From assembly GCA_951804985.1 (NCBI GenBank), contig OX638135.1, positions 33,885,116 through 33,949,115 of the forward strand: a DNA stretch of 64,000 bases. Direction: 5' to 3'. Positions 44,180 to 54,859 of this stretch are shown here, piece after piece; within the stretch, counting starts at the first letter, position 1, and every line of letters starts with the position of its first letter. This DNA comes from Dryomyza anilis (Eukaryota; Arthropoda; Insecta; Diptera; Dryomyzidae). The notes below the pieces were generated by a model. It was not told the origin of the DNA, searched no databases, and saw only the letters and a list, made by a program, of their open reading frames with translations. The translations under genes were made by a program, and so were the position numbers.

Positions 44180-44704
44180 AGTAGGTGTAATTATGATAGT
44201 TCGGATTATCAAAATTATAGTCGGTCTAAGCCGACTATAAATACCCTACACATATGTGTGGTTACCATTCAAAGTGATATATAGGTCACCAGGGTATACG
44301 AATCCTGAAAATAACTACAAACATTCAATCGCTGAAGAATTTCCATTCATTTGATACCCATATTTACATATGGGTAGGTGTACCGAATATCGATTTCTTT
44401 TTTGGTGAACCACAAGTCTTTTCGCCGGAAAACATTATTATCATGTATTTGAGCATGATGTCAATACATATTTGACCAAAAAAGTTTACCTAAGCACGTA
44501 TACAGTAAAATTGATCTGTATATGTAAATTTTATATGAGGTATTTGAACATAAGTGGTCGGATCATAGGTCACAATGGACCGATCTCGCCAATTTTTTCG
44601 CACATACAGCGTAGGTATATTAGTAATCTAAGTTATAAGTTTCATTTATCTAGCTCTTCAATTTTAAAAGTCTTAGGGATTTCAACAGACAGACGGACAG
44701 ACAG

Positions 44705-44750
<46 letters not shown>

Positions 44751-45219
44751 GGACAGACAGACGGACAGACGGACATCGCTAAATTGTGACCTATGATCCG
44801 ACCACTTATGTTCAAATACCTCATATAAAATTTACATATACAGATCAATTTTACTGTATACGTGCTTAGGTAAACTTTTTTGGTCAAATATGTATTGACA
44901 TCATGCTCAAATACATGATAATAATGTTTTCCGGCGAAAAGACTTGTGGTTCACCAAAAAAGAAATCGATATTCGGTACACCTACCCATATGTAAATATG
45001 GGTATCAAATGAATGGAAATTCTTCAGCGATTGAATGTTTGTAGTTATTTTCAGGATTCGTATACCCTGGTGACCTATATATCACTTTGAATGGTAACCA
45101 CACATATGTGTAGGGTATTTATAGTCGGCTTAGACCGACTATAATTTTGATAATCCGAACTATCATAATTACACCTACTTTAAAATTTCCCATGTGATCT
45201 AACCTTCCCAACTGGTTTT
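44141..45219. mobile_element. Foldback made of two inverted mini-me arms (1.08 kb)
   Basis: Both ends carry the mini-me B terminus: AAACCAGTTGGGAAGG at the left and its inverse at the right. The left arm runs B-to-A and includes about 21 GTCY units (44687-44775, as GACR); the right arm begins midway at TGTGACCTATGATCC and lacks the GTCY part. The A ends are absent at the central junction (about 44783). Flanks allow a TA duplication. It splits an open reading frame. Confidence 0.88.
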
Positions 45220-45222
45220 ATA

Positions 45223-46605
45223 TCTAAGGGTACATATAATCATACTGAGTACAAAACACGTCAAGTACGAGGATATGAAAGAATTTTACTTCGTGAAGAA
45301 TTAATAAACATTCTTCCAAAACAATTACGCATAAAAGATGTAAATGAATCGGAAATTAGTGAACTTACTAATTTTAATTTAGGAAACATTAAATCTGAAT
45401 GTGTATATAGGAAAGCGAGGAGTGAAAGTATCACATCCCATGATTTGTCTAAAGATGACAAAATTGATCTGAAAATGCGATTTGATAAAAATCAACTAGA
45501 ATCTGATCCTTACTTTCAATTTTTAAATGAACCAATTGAAGTTGGTATTTTTTCTAAACGACAAGTAAAAGTAGCTTCAATTGCAAAAACTTGCAATAAC
45601 AAGGGACTCGTATGTTACTTAGATGCAACAGGTTCAGTTATACGAAAAATTGATGGTATTCATAAACAAATTTTTTACTATGCGTTAGTTATTACCAATA
45701 ATAGAGGTAAAACTTTTCCTGTTGCTGAAAGAATTTCAAGTTCTCATGATGTAGGATCGATTGGATATTGGTTAATGAGATTGAAGCAGTTATGTGAAAA
45801 AATTAATTCTTGGCCTCTTTTCACAACAATTGTTAGTGATTTTAGTAGAGCATTAATAATCGGTGCTATGCTTAACTGGAACCAATGTGATGTAACCACA
45901 TATTTAAATTATTGTCACTGGAAATTAACGATATGCAAAGAAAACATTATAAATGAGAAAATAGTATTTAAGTTATGTTACGCACATTTCCAAAAAAATG
46001 TTTTTGGAAGAGTAAATTTATTATCTATTTCAAATGACTGTAAATACAATCTTAAAAGATTTATAAAATATGCATATCATGAAAAAGAATATGACAATAT
46101 TAAAATATGGTTTACTCATTTATGTATTATTCTCACATCTAAATTCTTAACTTATGAATTCCAGTATGCACTTAAGTCATTAAATAATATGGCATTTGAT
46201 GCGAAAAAAATTATGAATGAAAAAATACTTCAACTCAAACATAAGAAACAGGATTTTGTACAACATACTGATTTGAATGACATTGATGAAGAGAATACAG
46301 AAATAAATGAAAACAGTGACTTCCATATCATTTTTAATTCAGAAGAAGATAAGGAAAAAGGCACATATAAGCAAAGTAATTTCTATTCCGATTTTAATAC
46401 AATTTTGGAAGATCAAAAATTAAAAGTGAATTTAAATGAAACACAAAAAGAAAATGAATTTTATGAAGAATCTTTTCTTACATATTTTCTTAAATTTTGT
46501 GCTCCATATTTGCCTATGTGGTCCTCAATCGTTTTACCCCAACAAATGGTACAACAAATGGTACCCCAACAAATGGTACAGTGGAAGGCTGGTTTCGTGA
46601 AGTGA
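45223..46605 (+). CDS. MULE-like (NOF-type) DDE transposase domain
   Basis: The frame is open from the foldback edge; it has no native ATG, and upstream sequence may be supplied by the 43244 frame. The catalytic core shows VCYLDATGSVIRK (first D, codon at about 45622), FPVAERISSSHD, TTIVSDFSRALI (second D, about 45838) and KLCYAHFQKN, the C-x2-H motif that MULE transposases carry between D2 and E. The acidic third residue is in TNGTVEGWFREVK (about 46584), in the -1 frame. The shift falls near 46520-46545, next to three AACAAATGGTA repeats. The protein would cut and join the element ends. Lysine- and aspartate-rich spacer lies at about 46180-46450. NOF of Drosophila Foldback is the closest concept; KDZ-type elements are an alternative. 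Confidence 0.7.
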   Translation, partial: SKGTYNHTEYKTRQVRGYERILLREELINILPKQLRIKDVNESEISELTNFNLGNIKSECVYRKARSESITSHDLSKDDKIDLKMRFDKNQLESDPYFQFLNEPIEVGIFSKRQVKVASIAKTCNNKGLVCYLDATGSVIRKIDGIHKQIFYYALVITNNRGKTFPVAERISSSHDVGSIGYWLMRLKQLCEKINSWPLFTTIVSDFSRALIIGAMLNWNQCDVTTYLNYCHWKLTICKENIINEKIVFKLCYAHFQKNVFGRVNLLSISNDCKYNLKRFIKYAYHEKEYDNIKIWFTHLCIILTSKFLTYEFQYALKSLNNMAFDAKKIMNEKILQLKHKKQDFVQHTDLNDIDEENTEINENSDFHIIFNSEEDKEKGTYKQSNFYSDFNTILEDQKLKVNLNETQKENEFYEESFLTYFLKFCAPYLPMWSSIVLPQQMVQQMVPQQMVQWKAGFVK

Positions 46606-48023
46606 AACATGATATTGTTTCATCGTTAGAATTGGGACAGGGAAGACTAAAATATGGTAGATTTATTGAAGCAGTAAGAACAAGTATCGAAAGTGAGATA
46701 AAACAAGTTTTACTAAATATACCTTCGAAACGTTGTTCAAATTTTAATACCATCATGAAGAAAAAAAAAGTCGTGAAAAATAAAAAAAATAACAATAAAG
46801 AAAATATTGCGAATATTATTGAAATTTCTGATATAAACAGTTTGCAACACACGGAAACTTGGAAACGCAGAGAAACTCCAAGTCCCAGAATGAGTGGAAT
46901 TTTGAATTTACGGGAATCTTCAATGAAAAACCGTAGAAGAGTAAATATAAAAAATGACATGACACCAACAAGGCATGTTCCATATTTTAAAAGACGATTG
47001 CAATTGTCTCCGGTGTCAGAAGAGTCTAATAGTAGTCCAATGAAATCAATAGAAAATACACCAATGAGTGTAGCTACATTAGATTTAATTGAAGTTAGTT
47101 CTGACTCTTCAGCATCAATATCGTCCTTGTGCTCAGAAAGTTTAATTACAAATAATATAATTAAACCAGATATATATGAACATAATATGATCGTTAAGGA
47201 TTTTTGGTATTATAGATCAATAGTTTCTATATTGGATTTCAAAATAAATTATCTTATTGCAAAAAGAGATGATATTTTCATAACTTATAATGAGTATAAG
47301 GCAGTCAATCTTAAGAATGCTACGACTTTAGAAAAATGGTTGGATGATTCTATAATAAATTATTTTAACCACATATTTATTTTTGGGCAACCATATATAA
47401 ATTTTTTTAATGCAGATTTTGCTTTTTTGGCAATAACGAAAAATTTGAATATAAATATATCACAAAAACTTCAAAATATATCAATAATGCCTGTAAATGT
47501 AAATGAATGTCATTGGTGTTTGGCAATTATAGATATAAAAACATCAACGTTAAGTTTTTACGATCCACAGCAAATGGATAAGGGAGTAAACTTCTTTAAA
47601 GATTTTAAAAATAATTTTATATCCAAATATAATACGTTTGCATCAATTAATAATTACGATATTATTAAAAGCAAGGAATGTTGGGTTTTGGATACTGTTT
47701 TTTTAGATCAAATACAAACTGATGCATGGGCTTGCGGCTATTACATCTTACATTACATTGAAACCAAATTCTATTCTAAAAAAATAACCACATTTAATCC
47801 TGCTACTTACAGAAAATATTTAGCTACCTTGTGTTTAGAGAAATCAGAATGTTTAAATCGATTTTGCATATACTGCAGCCGTATTAATGATTCAGATATA
47901 TTTATATCATGTGGAAACTGTAGAAATAAAATACACCAAAATTGTGTAAAATTGTATCATAGTAAATTAAAAAAAAAATATAATAATGCCCCAAATTATG
48001 TATGCTTAATATGTTCGTCGTAG
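46497..48023 (+). CDS. Transposase C-terminus with ULP1/C48 protease and PHD finger
   Basis: Continuation of the transposase after a -1 shift; the frame is open for 508 codons with no in-frame stop. It starts with the end of the DDE core (TVEGWFREVKHDI), then a basic linker (KKKKVVKNKKNNN) and a serine-rich, acidic stretch. Residues about 230-440 form a ULP1-type cysteine protease: His in NECHWCLAIID (339), Asp in LSFYDPQ (356) and Cys in DAWACGYYIL (413), with Gln 405 or 407 nearby. This triad cleaves SUMO- or ubiquitin-like conjugates in the family. The C-terminus is a C4HC3 PHD finger: C457, C460, C472, C475, H480, C483, C503, C506. All key residues are present. True start is upstream; the ATG at 46497 is not a credible initiator. 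Confidence 0.75.
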   Translation: MCSIFAYVVLNRFTPTNGTTNGTPTNGTVEGWFREVKHDIVSSLELGQGRLKYGRFIEAVRTSIESEIKQVLLNIPSKRCSNFNTIMKKKKVVKNKKNNNKENIANIIEISDINSLQHTETWKRRETPSPRMSGILNLRESSMKNRRRVNIKNDMTPTRHVPYFKRRLQLSPVSEESNSSPMKSIENTPMSVATLDLIEVSSDSSASISSLCSESLITNNIIKPDIYEHNMIVKDFWYYRSIVSILDFKINYLIAKRDDIFITYNEYKAVNLKNATTLEKWLDDSIINYFNHIFIFGQPYINFFNADFAFLAITKNLNINISQKLQNISIMPVNVNECHWCLAIIDIKTSTLSFYDPQQMDKGVNFFKDFKNNFISKYNTFASINNYDIIKSKECWVLDTVFLDQIQTDAWACGYYILHYIETKFYSKKITTFNPATYRKYLATLCLEKSECLNRFCIYCSRINDSDIFISCGNCRNKIHQNCVKLYHSKLKKKYNNAPNYVCLICSS

Positions 48024-48324
48024 ATATTTCAAAATAAGTATTTATAATATAATTATAATTTATTACCTACATATATTAATTGTAATTTTACTTTTTGTAA
48101 TGATGATCCAAATTATAAATGTATATTTAAAAAAATTATTGTTTGTTGATGTATATATTCATACAAAAAAAAAAGTATAAAGAATTATATATAACATTCA
48201 TATTTTTAAATTAACTTTAGTACGCCTATGGTCAAAATGTATGTTATTTTTCAGCAATAAATAGTGTCTTGCAATTAATATAAATGTCTTTTATTCAATT
48301 CTTGCTCGGAGGTTAGTACATGTC
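48024..48324. other. 3' flank of the transposase-ULP1 gene
   Basis: AT-rich; an AATAAA near 48257 could end the transcript. No other feature seen. Confidence 0.45.
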
Positions 48325-48425
48325 TGACGCGAGGTAGCGCTGTATGGAAAACATTTTTATTTTATTTTGTGCCAGCAACCTTTCGACTCGTAGTACAACG
48401 CACTAACCACGCCTTTAGCACAATA
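48325..48425 (-). mobile_element. SINE head fragment, diverged
   Basis: CGAGGTAGCGCTGTATGG and CGCACTAACCACGCC match the head of the 308-bp SINE in reverse orientation. The tail half is missing. Confidence 0.65.
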
Positions 48426-48534
48426 CACGAGAATTAGGTAAATTAAAATGTGGTCATATAATATATTTTTTATAAATTTTGAATTAAAAGTGAAATTTCT
48501 AATGTTTATTATATTTTTAAATAACCAATAGTGC

Positions 48535-50560
48535 CATCTTAGATCACGATCATATAAGTTATACAAATGTAACGTATATTTTTTAATGGTTGTGATATTG
48601 ACAACGGATTTGAAAAAAGGTTGCGACATTTGCTAAAATATTTGACACTTATCCTCACCAATCTTATGGTTGTGATATTGACAACAGATTTGAAAAAAGG
48701 TTGCGACATTTGCTAAAATATTTGACACTTATCCTCACCAATCTTATGCTTGTGATATTGACAACGGATTTGAAAAAAAGGTTGCGACATTTGCTAAAAT
48801 ATTTGACACTTATCCTCACCAATCTTATGGTTGTGATATTAACAAAGGATTTGAATATATGGTTGCGACATTTGCTAATATTTTTGACTCTTGTAAAAAT
48901 ATGTGCTATCAAAAAATATATAGTATAAACTAAATTAATAATTTTGAATGGTCAATTGCCATTAAAAGTCATTAAATTACAACTAAAACTATAATATCTA
49001 AATATTTCATTAAATTAATAATTTTTTGCACAGAGTAATTACAATTTTTTAACTAATATTTATCATGAACCCATTAAATATTAAAAGTGGGCTAGTAAAA
49101 TTTTTAAAAATAAAAGCTAGTTTAGCCTGTAATTTTCCAAATACCCAAAAATTACGATGGGGTTTATCATTTTAAGCGTTTTTTTTTAATTTTAAAAAAT
49201 GCATTTTTTCCTTATGGAATCTGAAAAATGGCTGGTATTTAAACCATGACCTATCCTGATTTTTTTGTGGGCTGGTACGATTTTTCTAAATAAAAGTTAG
49301 ATTGGACCATAAGCTTTAACATATCCAAAAATTGCGATGGGGTTTTTTGTTTTAAGCGTTTTTCTCAAGTTTCAAGAAATTAATTTTTTCCATATTGAAT
49401 CTGAAAAATGTCTCATATTTAAATGCATTTTTCATCATGACCTATCCTGATTTTTTTGTGGGCTGGTACGATTTTTCAAAATAAAAGTTAGATTGGACCA
49501 TAATCTTTAACATATCCAAAAATTGCGATGGGGTTTTTTGTTTGAAGCGTTTTTTTTAATTTTTAAAAAATGCATTTTATCCATATTGAATCTGAAAAAT
49601 TTCTCATATTTAAATGCATTTTTCACCATGACCTATCCTGATTTTTTTGTGGGCTGGTACGATTTTTCAAAATAAAAGTTAGATTGGACCATAAGCTTTA
49701 ACATATCCAAAAATTGCGATGGGGTTTTTTGTTTTAAGCGTTTTTTTTCAAGTTTCCAGAAATGCATTTTTTCCATATAGAATCTGAAAAACGGTCCATA
49801 TTCAAATGCATTTTTCACCATGACCTATCCTGATTTTTTTGTGGGCTGGTACGATTTTTCGAAATAAAAGTTAGATTGGACCATAATCTTTAACATATCC
49901 AAAAATTGCGATGGGGTTTTTTGTTTTAAGCGTTTTTTTAAATTTTTAAAAAATGCATTTTTTCCACATAGAATCTGAAAAATGTCTCATATTTAAATGC
50001 ATTTTTCACCATGACCTATCCTGATTTTTTTGTGGGCTGGTACGATTTTTCGAAATAAAAGTTAGATTGGACCATAATCTTTAACATATCCAAAAATTGC
50101 GATGGGGTTTTTTGTTTTAAGCGTTTTTTTTTTTAAGTTTCAAGAAATGAATTTTTTCCATATTGAATCTGAAAAATGTCTCATATTTAAATGCATTTTT
50201 CACCATGACCTATCATGATTTTTTTGTGGGCTGGTACGATTTTTCAAAATAAAAGTTAGGTTGGACCATAATCTTTAACATATCCAAAAATTGCGATATG
50301 GTTTTTTGTTTTAAGCGTTGTTTTCAAGTTTCAAGGAATGAATTTTTTCCATATAGAATCTGAAAAATGTCTCATATATAAATGCATTTTTCACCATGAC
50401 CTATCCTGATTTTTTTGTGAGCTGGTACGATTTTTCGAAATAAAAGTTAGATTGGACCATGATCTTTAACATATCCAAAAATTGCAATGGGGTCTTTTAT
50501 TTTAATCGATTTTTTCAAGTTTCAAAAAATGCATTTTTTTCATATGGCACTTGAAAAGGT
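48535..50560 (-). repeat. Right inverted arm: 80-bp and ~190-bp tandem repeats
   Basis: Mirror image of the left arm. It starts at the inner border with CCAATAGTGCCATCTTAGATC, then four 80-bp units (48587-48880), the single-copy link (48900-49180), then about seven ~190-bp units to 50560 (for example CCTATCCTGATTTTTTTGTG, CCAAAAATTGCGATGGGG). Local identity to the left arm looks above 90%. It has about three fewer 190-bp units than the left arm. Confidence 0.9.
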
Positions 50561-50936
50561 GTTTATTTGTGTTAATGAAATGATAAAATTGATGGTATTT
50601 TTGATTTATATTGCTAATGTTGCCTTTAACTACCTATTTTTAGACATTTTGCGTTACGGCGAATTCAAAATGTTCAACAAAAAAATGCGGCGAATTCACC
50701 AAAAAGTGGGATAAAAAAGTGGGCTATCTTCACACCAGTGGCATGCCGTTAAGTAAAAAGCGCTACAACGAGACCGACGACCAAATTAAAGGTACCCAAG
50801 GTAACACTGAAAAACACGAAAAAAGCACGGAATCACATGAAAATCTAGGCAAAACGTGCAAAATAATATTATAAACAGGGACTTAAACCCTTTAGAATAT
50901 AGGTGTCGGTTCTCGTTCCAATATTTAAAAAATAGC

Positions 50937-51632
50937 GGTAAAGTTATAGGTTTAGCTAAGCACAAACTGCATACAAGACCGCTACTGAGGAATCTTGGTT
51001 GCTTCCGAAACAGCTGTACGGTCGGCCAACAAGTTTTTGGTTTCTTGTCATTTACTGTTGTTGTTTTTTGAAGTAGTGCAAAATAGATATTGCATTTGGT
51101 AGACCTAGAGCCCGACAAATTAGTTTTTGCATTACTCTATTGTAAGGTCGACTAAAAACAAACAACTTTAAATTGTGACGCAAGGGCACGGCGCATACAA
51201 ATTCACAAATCCATTGATTTAATTTTTATACAAAGTGCAGTTCTCGTATTTGAACACTGTAGAGACTCTACAGCCTATACGAAAATGCGGCAACACAACT
51301 ACAGTAATTGACAAAAATTAAACTTGGTGCAGTTTTTGCTGCTTGCATACTCGTTGCTTTGTGCAGAAGAAAATTCACATTTTGTTGATTATACAAAGTA
51401 AAGTTATAGGTTTAGCTAAGCACAAACTGCTTACAAGACCGCTGATGAGGAAGTTTGGCTGCTTCCGAAACAGCTGTACGGTCGGCCAACAAGTTTTTGG
51501 TTTTTTGTCAATTACTGTTGTTGTTTTTTGAACCAGTGCAAAATACATATTTCATTTGGTAGACCTAGTGCCCGACAAATTAGTTTTTGCATTACTCTAT
51601 TTTAAGGTCGAATAAAAACAAACAGCTTTAAT
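50937..51632 (+). repeat. Two ~235-bp direct repeats, 465 bp apart
   Basis: The segment starting TAAAGTTATAGGTTTAGC at 50937-51172 recurs at about 51402-51632, about 93% alike. Both contain CGAAACAGCTGTACGGTCGG and AGCCCGACAAATTAG-like words. It could be a tandem duplication or the two short LTRs of a TRIM-type element; I see no polypurine tract or TG...CA ends to decide. Confidence 0.75.
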
Positions 51633-53989
51633 AAGTTTTTCATTTACTTAAACTATTAAGTATTTCCACTAAAAAAACCTTATAAAAGTTTTAAATAATT
51701 TGTCCACCATTATGGTTCATAATAAACAGTTACAAAAGCGGTAAAATTGTTTTTTTTTTTAAATAGTCCTTTAATAAGCATTATATACTTAAGTTGTCCT
51801 TACATGGATTAACGTGTATACAAATATTTACCAAACAAAAAGAATCAGCTAACTTCTAAAGTTGAAGAGATATTACAATTCAAAATCCAATTTTCGTGAA
51901 AATTTAGACAAAAATATTTTAAGATTTTAGTAAACCATAAATAATGAAGTTTAAAGTCATCAATATTTCTATTGAACCTCGTTTTCTAAAAGTAGTCTTT
52001 ATTAGCTACATTCTTGAAAAAAATCTAACTCCTGTCGTGAATATTATCAAAGATATTGATCCAGAAATTAACCCTTTATATAATTTTATTTTTTGATTTC
52101 AATCAAAATATATTATTTTTTAGGCTATATGCACATACTTTTACTATTTACTAATAATACGATATCTAAAAATATAAGAATGACATCATTTTAATGATAA
52201 TTGTATGTGCAATAATACAAAAATGTTATCCTAAACTCGTTAGAATAAAATTTGAAATATTTCGACCGTTATAATAACTATATTAAAAAAGTCTACATTT
52301 GACGTGTTTGGAAAGCCTTGAAACTGTAACGGTTAACTAAAAATGTATAATTTAAAAAAATGTCAGTAAGAGTTTTTAAATTATATAAAAACAGAAAACT
52401 GAGTGATATCTTTTTATAATTGGAGTAATAATAATTTTATTGAAAATAGTCGTTAAAAGTTCAAAATTGTCCTTTAAGCTATTTGCGGCGAAATTACTTA
52501 ATATTATTTTCCAGGGATATGCATCCCACAAAGAGGCAATTACAAAAATTTCCAAAATATTGGTTACGTTGTTCTACCTGTATACCAAATTGTTTCGATA
52601 TCTCAACTAAAATTTTGCGAAATGTCAAAGAATTTTTCCAATATCGATGCCATTTCTCGCAATGATAATATACGAAAATTTCTACCAAGACGATCGGCCG
52701 ATATTGAACCGAGATAATGAAGTTTTCTCGTTACAAGAATCGATCTATTTTAGAAGCTCTTGACGAGAGCATGGGGCTTTGATTGGTTTAAATAAGTGCG
52801 TCATCAATATGTGTCATCCGCAATGAAAAAAACAGAAAACTAAAAAAAAGTGTCTTTTTACCTATCTTTATTAGTGTCTATTATGTCCTTCGCATCATTC
52901 GTCGTCCGCACAATCGCTTTACTATTTTTTTATTAAATTTAATTCATTTTATTTTCTGTGAAATTTGCTGCTACCGGGTACTCTGCATTAATTTGTCGTA
53001 TATTATTTTTCGAAAATAAGTCTTCGAACTTAACATGTGTTTACATTTTTTTTTTATTTCTGAACGAAAATATTTCTGACATCCAAAACAAAAATAAAAA
53101 AAAGGAAAATTCGAAGCTCTCTATTTTCATACATTTATTTTTAATGAAATAAAGTAAAATTAAAATAAATTATAAACAATTAATCTCCACTCTATTTATT
53201 TTAAACAAAAATAAATACAACAATAAAGGAAAGATCACCTTCAAAACAATTGAATAGAAAAATCATTAAAAAATAGTTTCGATATAATAACGAGATCGAT
53301 TTTATTTGTCGAAGCCACGTCGAGAGTTTTTCGATACACTGGAGTATCGAGTCGTGGTATACAGGGATTACTTAAATTACATTTAGGTGGAAATTTAATG
53401 GTATTCTAATAAAATATAAATATTTGTTTTTCTTGTTTTGCAATTTTTAAATGAATATACATGTTATTTGATAAAATATTTGCGATTGACACTTAATAAT
53501 TTCTACGATTTATTTTCTAATTTTAATGAAGTTTTTTTTTAATTGTAAATGTAAATTTAAATTGTAAAAATTTTAATTGTACCTAATTAAAAATGTGTTT
53601 TAAAAATAAATCAAATATTATTATAAATTATAATAATTTTAATATTGGGCGCTTTTTGGGCTCCAAAATTTTCAAAATCGGCGCTTTTTTTTAAAACTAT
53701 CTGGTCACACTGTTGGAAAGATACTATATTTGACTATTCTCCTTTCGTTTGGAAATTTAATGGGCTCAGATCTAATGGTAAAGTATCCATTTCTAATGTG
53801 CGCTACTCACTGAGTGTCTACGCGCTTTTTTCAATAGTTTTTTATTATTTTTTCACTTGTTTATTTTGTTTATTATTAGCAATAATAAACACAACAACAT
53901 TCAAATAATAAATATCTAATATCTGAATAATCCTTTCGCTTTTGAATATATTTTTCTTCACTTTTAATTGGATTGTTTTTAATTTTTTT
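51633..53989. other. 2.4-kb AT-rich region, no gene recognised
   Basis: Only short frames without domain signatures. A GCGCTTTTT word repeats near 53649 and 53681. Short stretches near 52725-52760 and 53290-53310 (ATCGATCTATTTTAGAAGC; GATCGATTTTATTTG) look distantly related. I cannot assign it. Confidence 0.4.
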
Positions 53990-54111
53990 TTTTGAAAACA
54001 CAATCAAGGCACGTCAGTTCTCTATCGCTATCGTTCTCAATCTGACTACGTTAATGATGTGCTTAACAACGCACACGCGCTCCGTGGTGTTGGCCTCAAT
54101 GTCCTCAGTGC

Positions 54112-54590
54112 GTGACAACGAAGGACAAAGCCGCATTTTCTGGACAGCAAAAGTTCAAAAAGAGCCAGAAAAATAACAAAGGCCTGAAGTGCTACAACTG
54201 TCAAGGATTCGGACAATACGCATCTAATTGTCCAGAGAAAAAAAATCATCAATCAAGAAGAAGCAGGGTCAAGCGATGCTGGAATGTCAAGCGATTTCGG
54301 TGTCGAAAATTGTCAGCAAATGTCATCAAGTTCTCTTTAACAATAATGGTTGCAAAGTTACCAACACTGACGCTGATATTGATGCAACAGTAGCTATTAA
54401 GCAAGCGTCTTACGTATCTCGAGAACAAGAGGACTCCAAATTATGGCACAAACGAGTTGGACATGCGAGCAACGGTGTGGCATCAGCAGCGGTGTTTAGA
54501 AGGCAAAATGCTTAACGTGTGTTAAAGCGAAGATCACACGACAGCCTTCAACGAAACAGGAATGCGTGCAACTAAAATCCTAGAGCTGGT
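54112..54590 (+). pseudogene. Copia Gag knuckle and pre-integrase region
   Basis: Basic sequence FSGQQKFKKSQKNNKG leads to a CCHC knuckle, CYNCQGFGQYASNC, in which the histidine is replaced by glutamine. In another frame (54228-54515) LWHKRVGHAS is the copia pre-integrase motif, followed by TCVKAKITRQPSTK near 54515-54560, the usual lead-in to the integrase. Nothing of the integrase D,D,E core follows. Confidence 0.75.
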
Positions 54591-54859
54591 TCACACGTAG
54601 AAAGTTTCTGCGCATGTTGAAGACTTCAACTTTATCTCACCGATATGCGATTCAGTGGGGGAAATGCCAGAAGAAAATAATGTGGAAGAGGACGTTTTTT
54701 ATTCTAGTGATGATGATGGTGATGATGTCATCGAGATAACATCACAAGAATCGCACACGCTAGAGATTGAATCGCACACGCTAGAGATGAAGCGCCTGCA
54801 ACAGAGCTGAGAAGATGAACACGAGATCGAAAGCCAACAGTTCATGATAAATATGTGTT

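Larger units (their letters stand above)
32605..50560. mobile_element. Candidate Foldback/NOF-like composite transposon carrying an envelope gene
   Basis: Two inverted arms of 2.0-2.7 kb, built from the same tandem-repeat modules, bracket a 13-kb core with an envelope glycoprotein gene, a membrane-anchored ORF and a MULE-like transposase-ULP1-PHD gene. Long inverted termini made of tandem repeats plus a MULE-type transposase is the design of Drosophila Foldback elements with NOF. The core has later insertions at 35419-36121 (mini-me), 38725-41430 (hAT-like) and 44141-45219 (mini-me foldback), together about 4.5 kb. Outer ends are fuzzy: the arms fade at about 32605 and 50560 and I could not find a target duplication. 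Two unrelated foldback fragments flanking host or viral sequence remains possible. Confidence 0.5.

Noticed and set aside
45445..46605. Start of the transposase at the TTG of 45445
   Set aside because: The frame is open for more than 200 bp upstream and a TTG start is not credible in a eukaryotic gene.
36204..48023. Maverick/Polinton, whose protease is also ULP1-like
   Set aside because: No protein-primed DNA polymerase, retroviral-like integrase, packaging ATPase or capsid genes; the protease is fused to a MULE-like transposase and a PHD finger.
48664..48928. Repetitive proteins encoded by the 80-bp units on either strand
   Set aside because: They are translations of tandem repeats in a terminal arm, with no start context or conserved domain.
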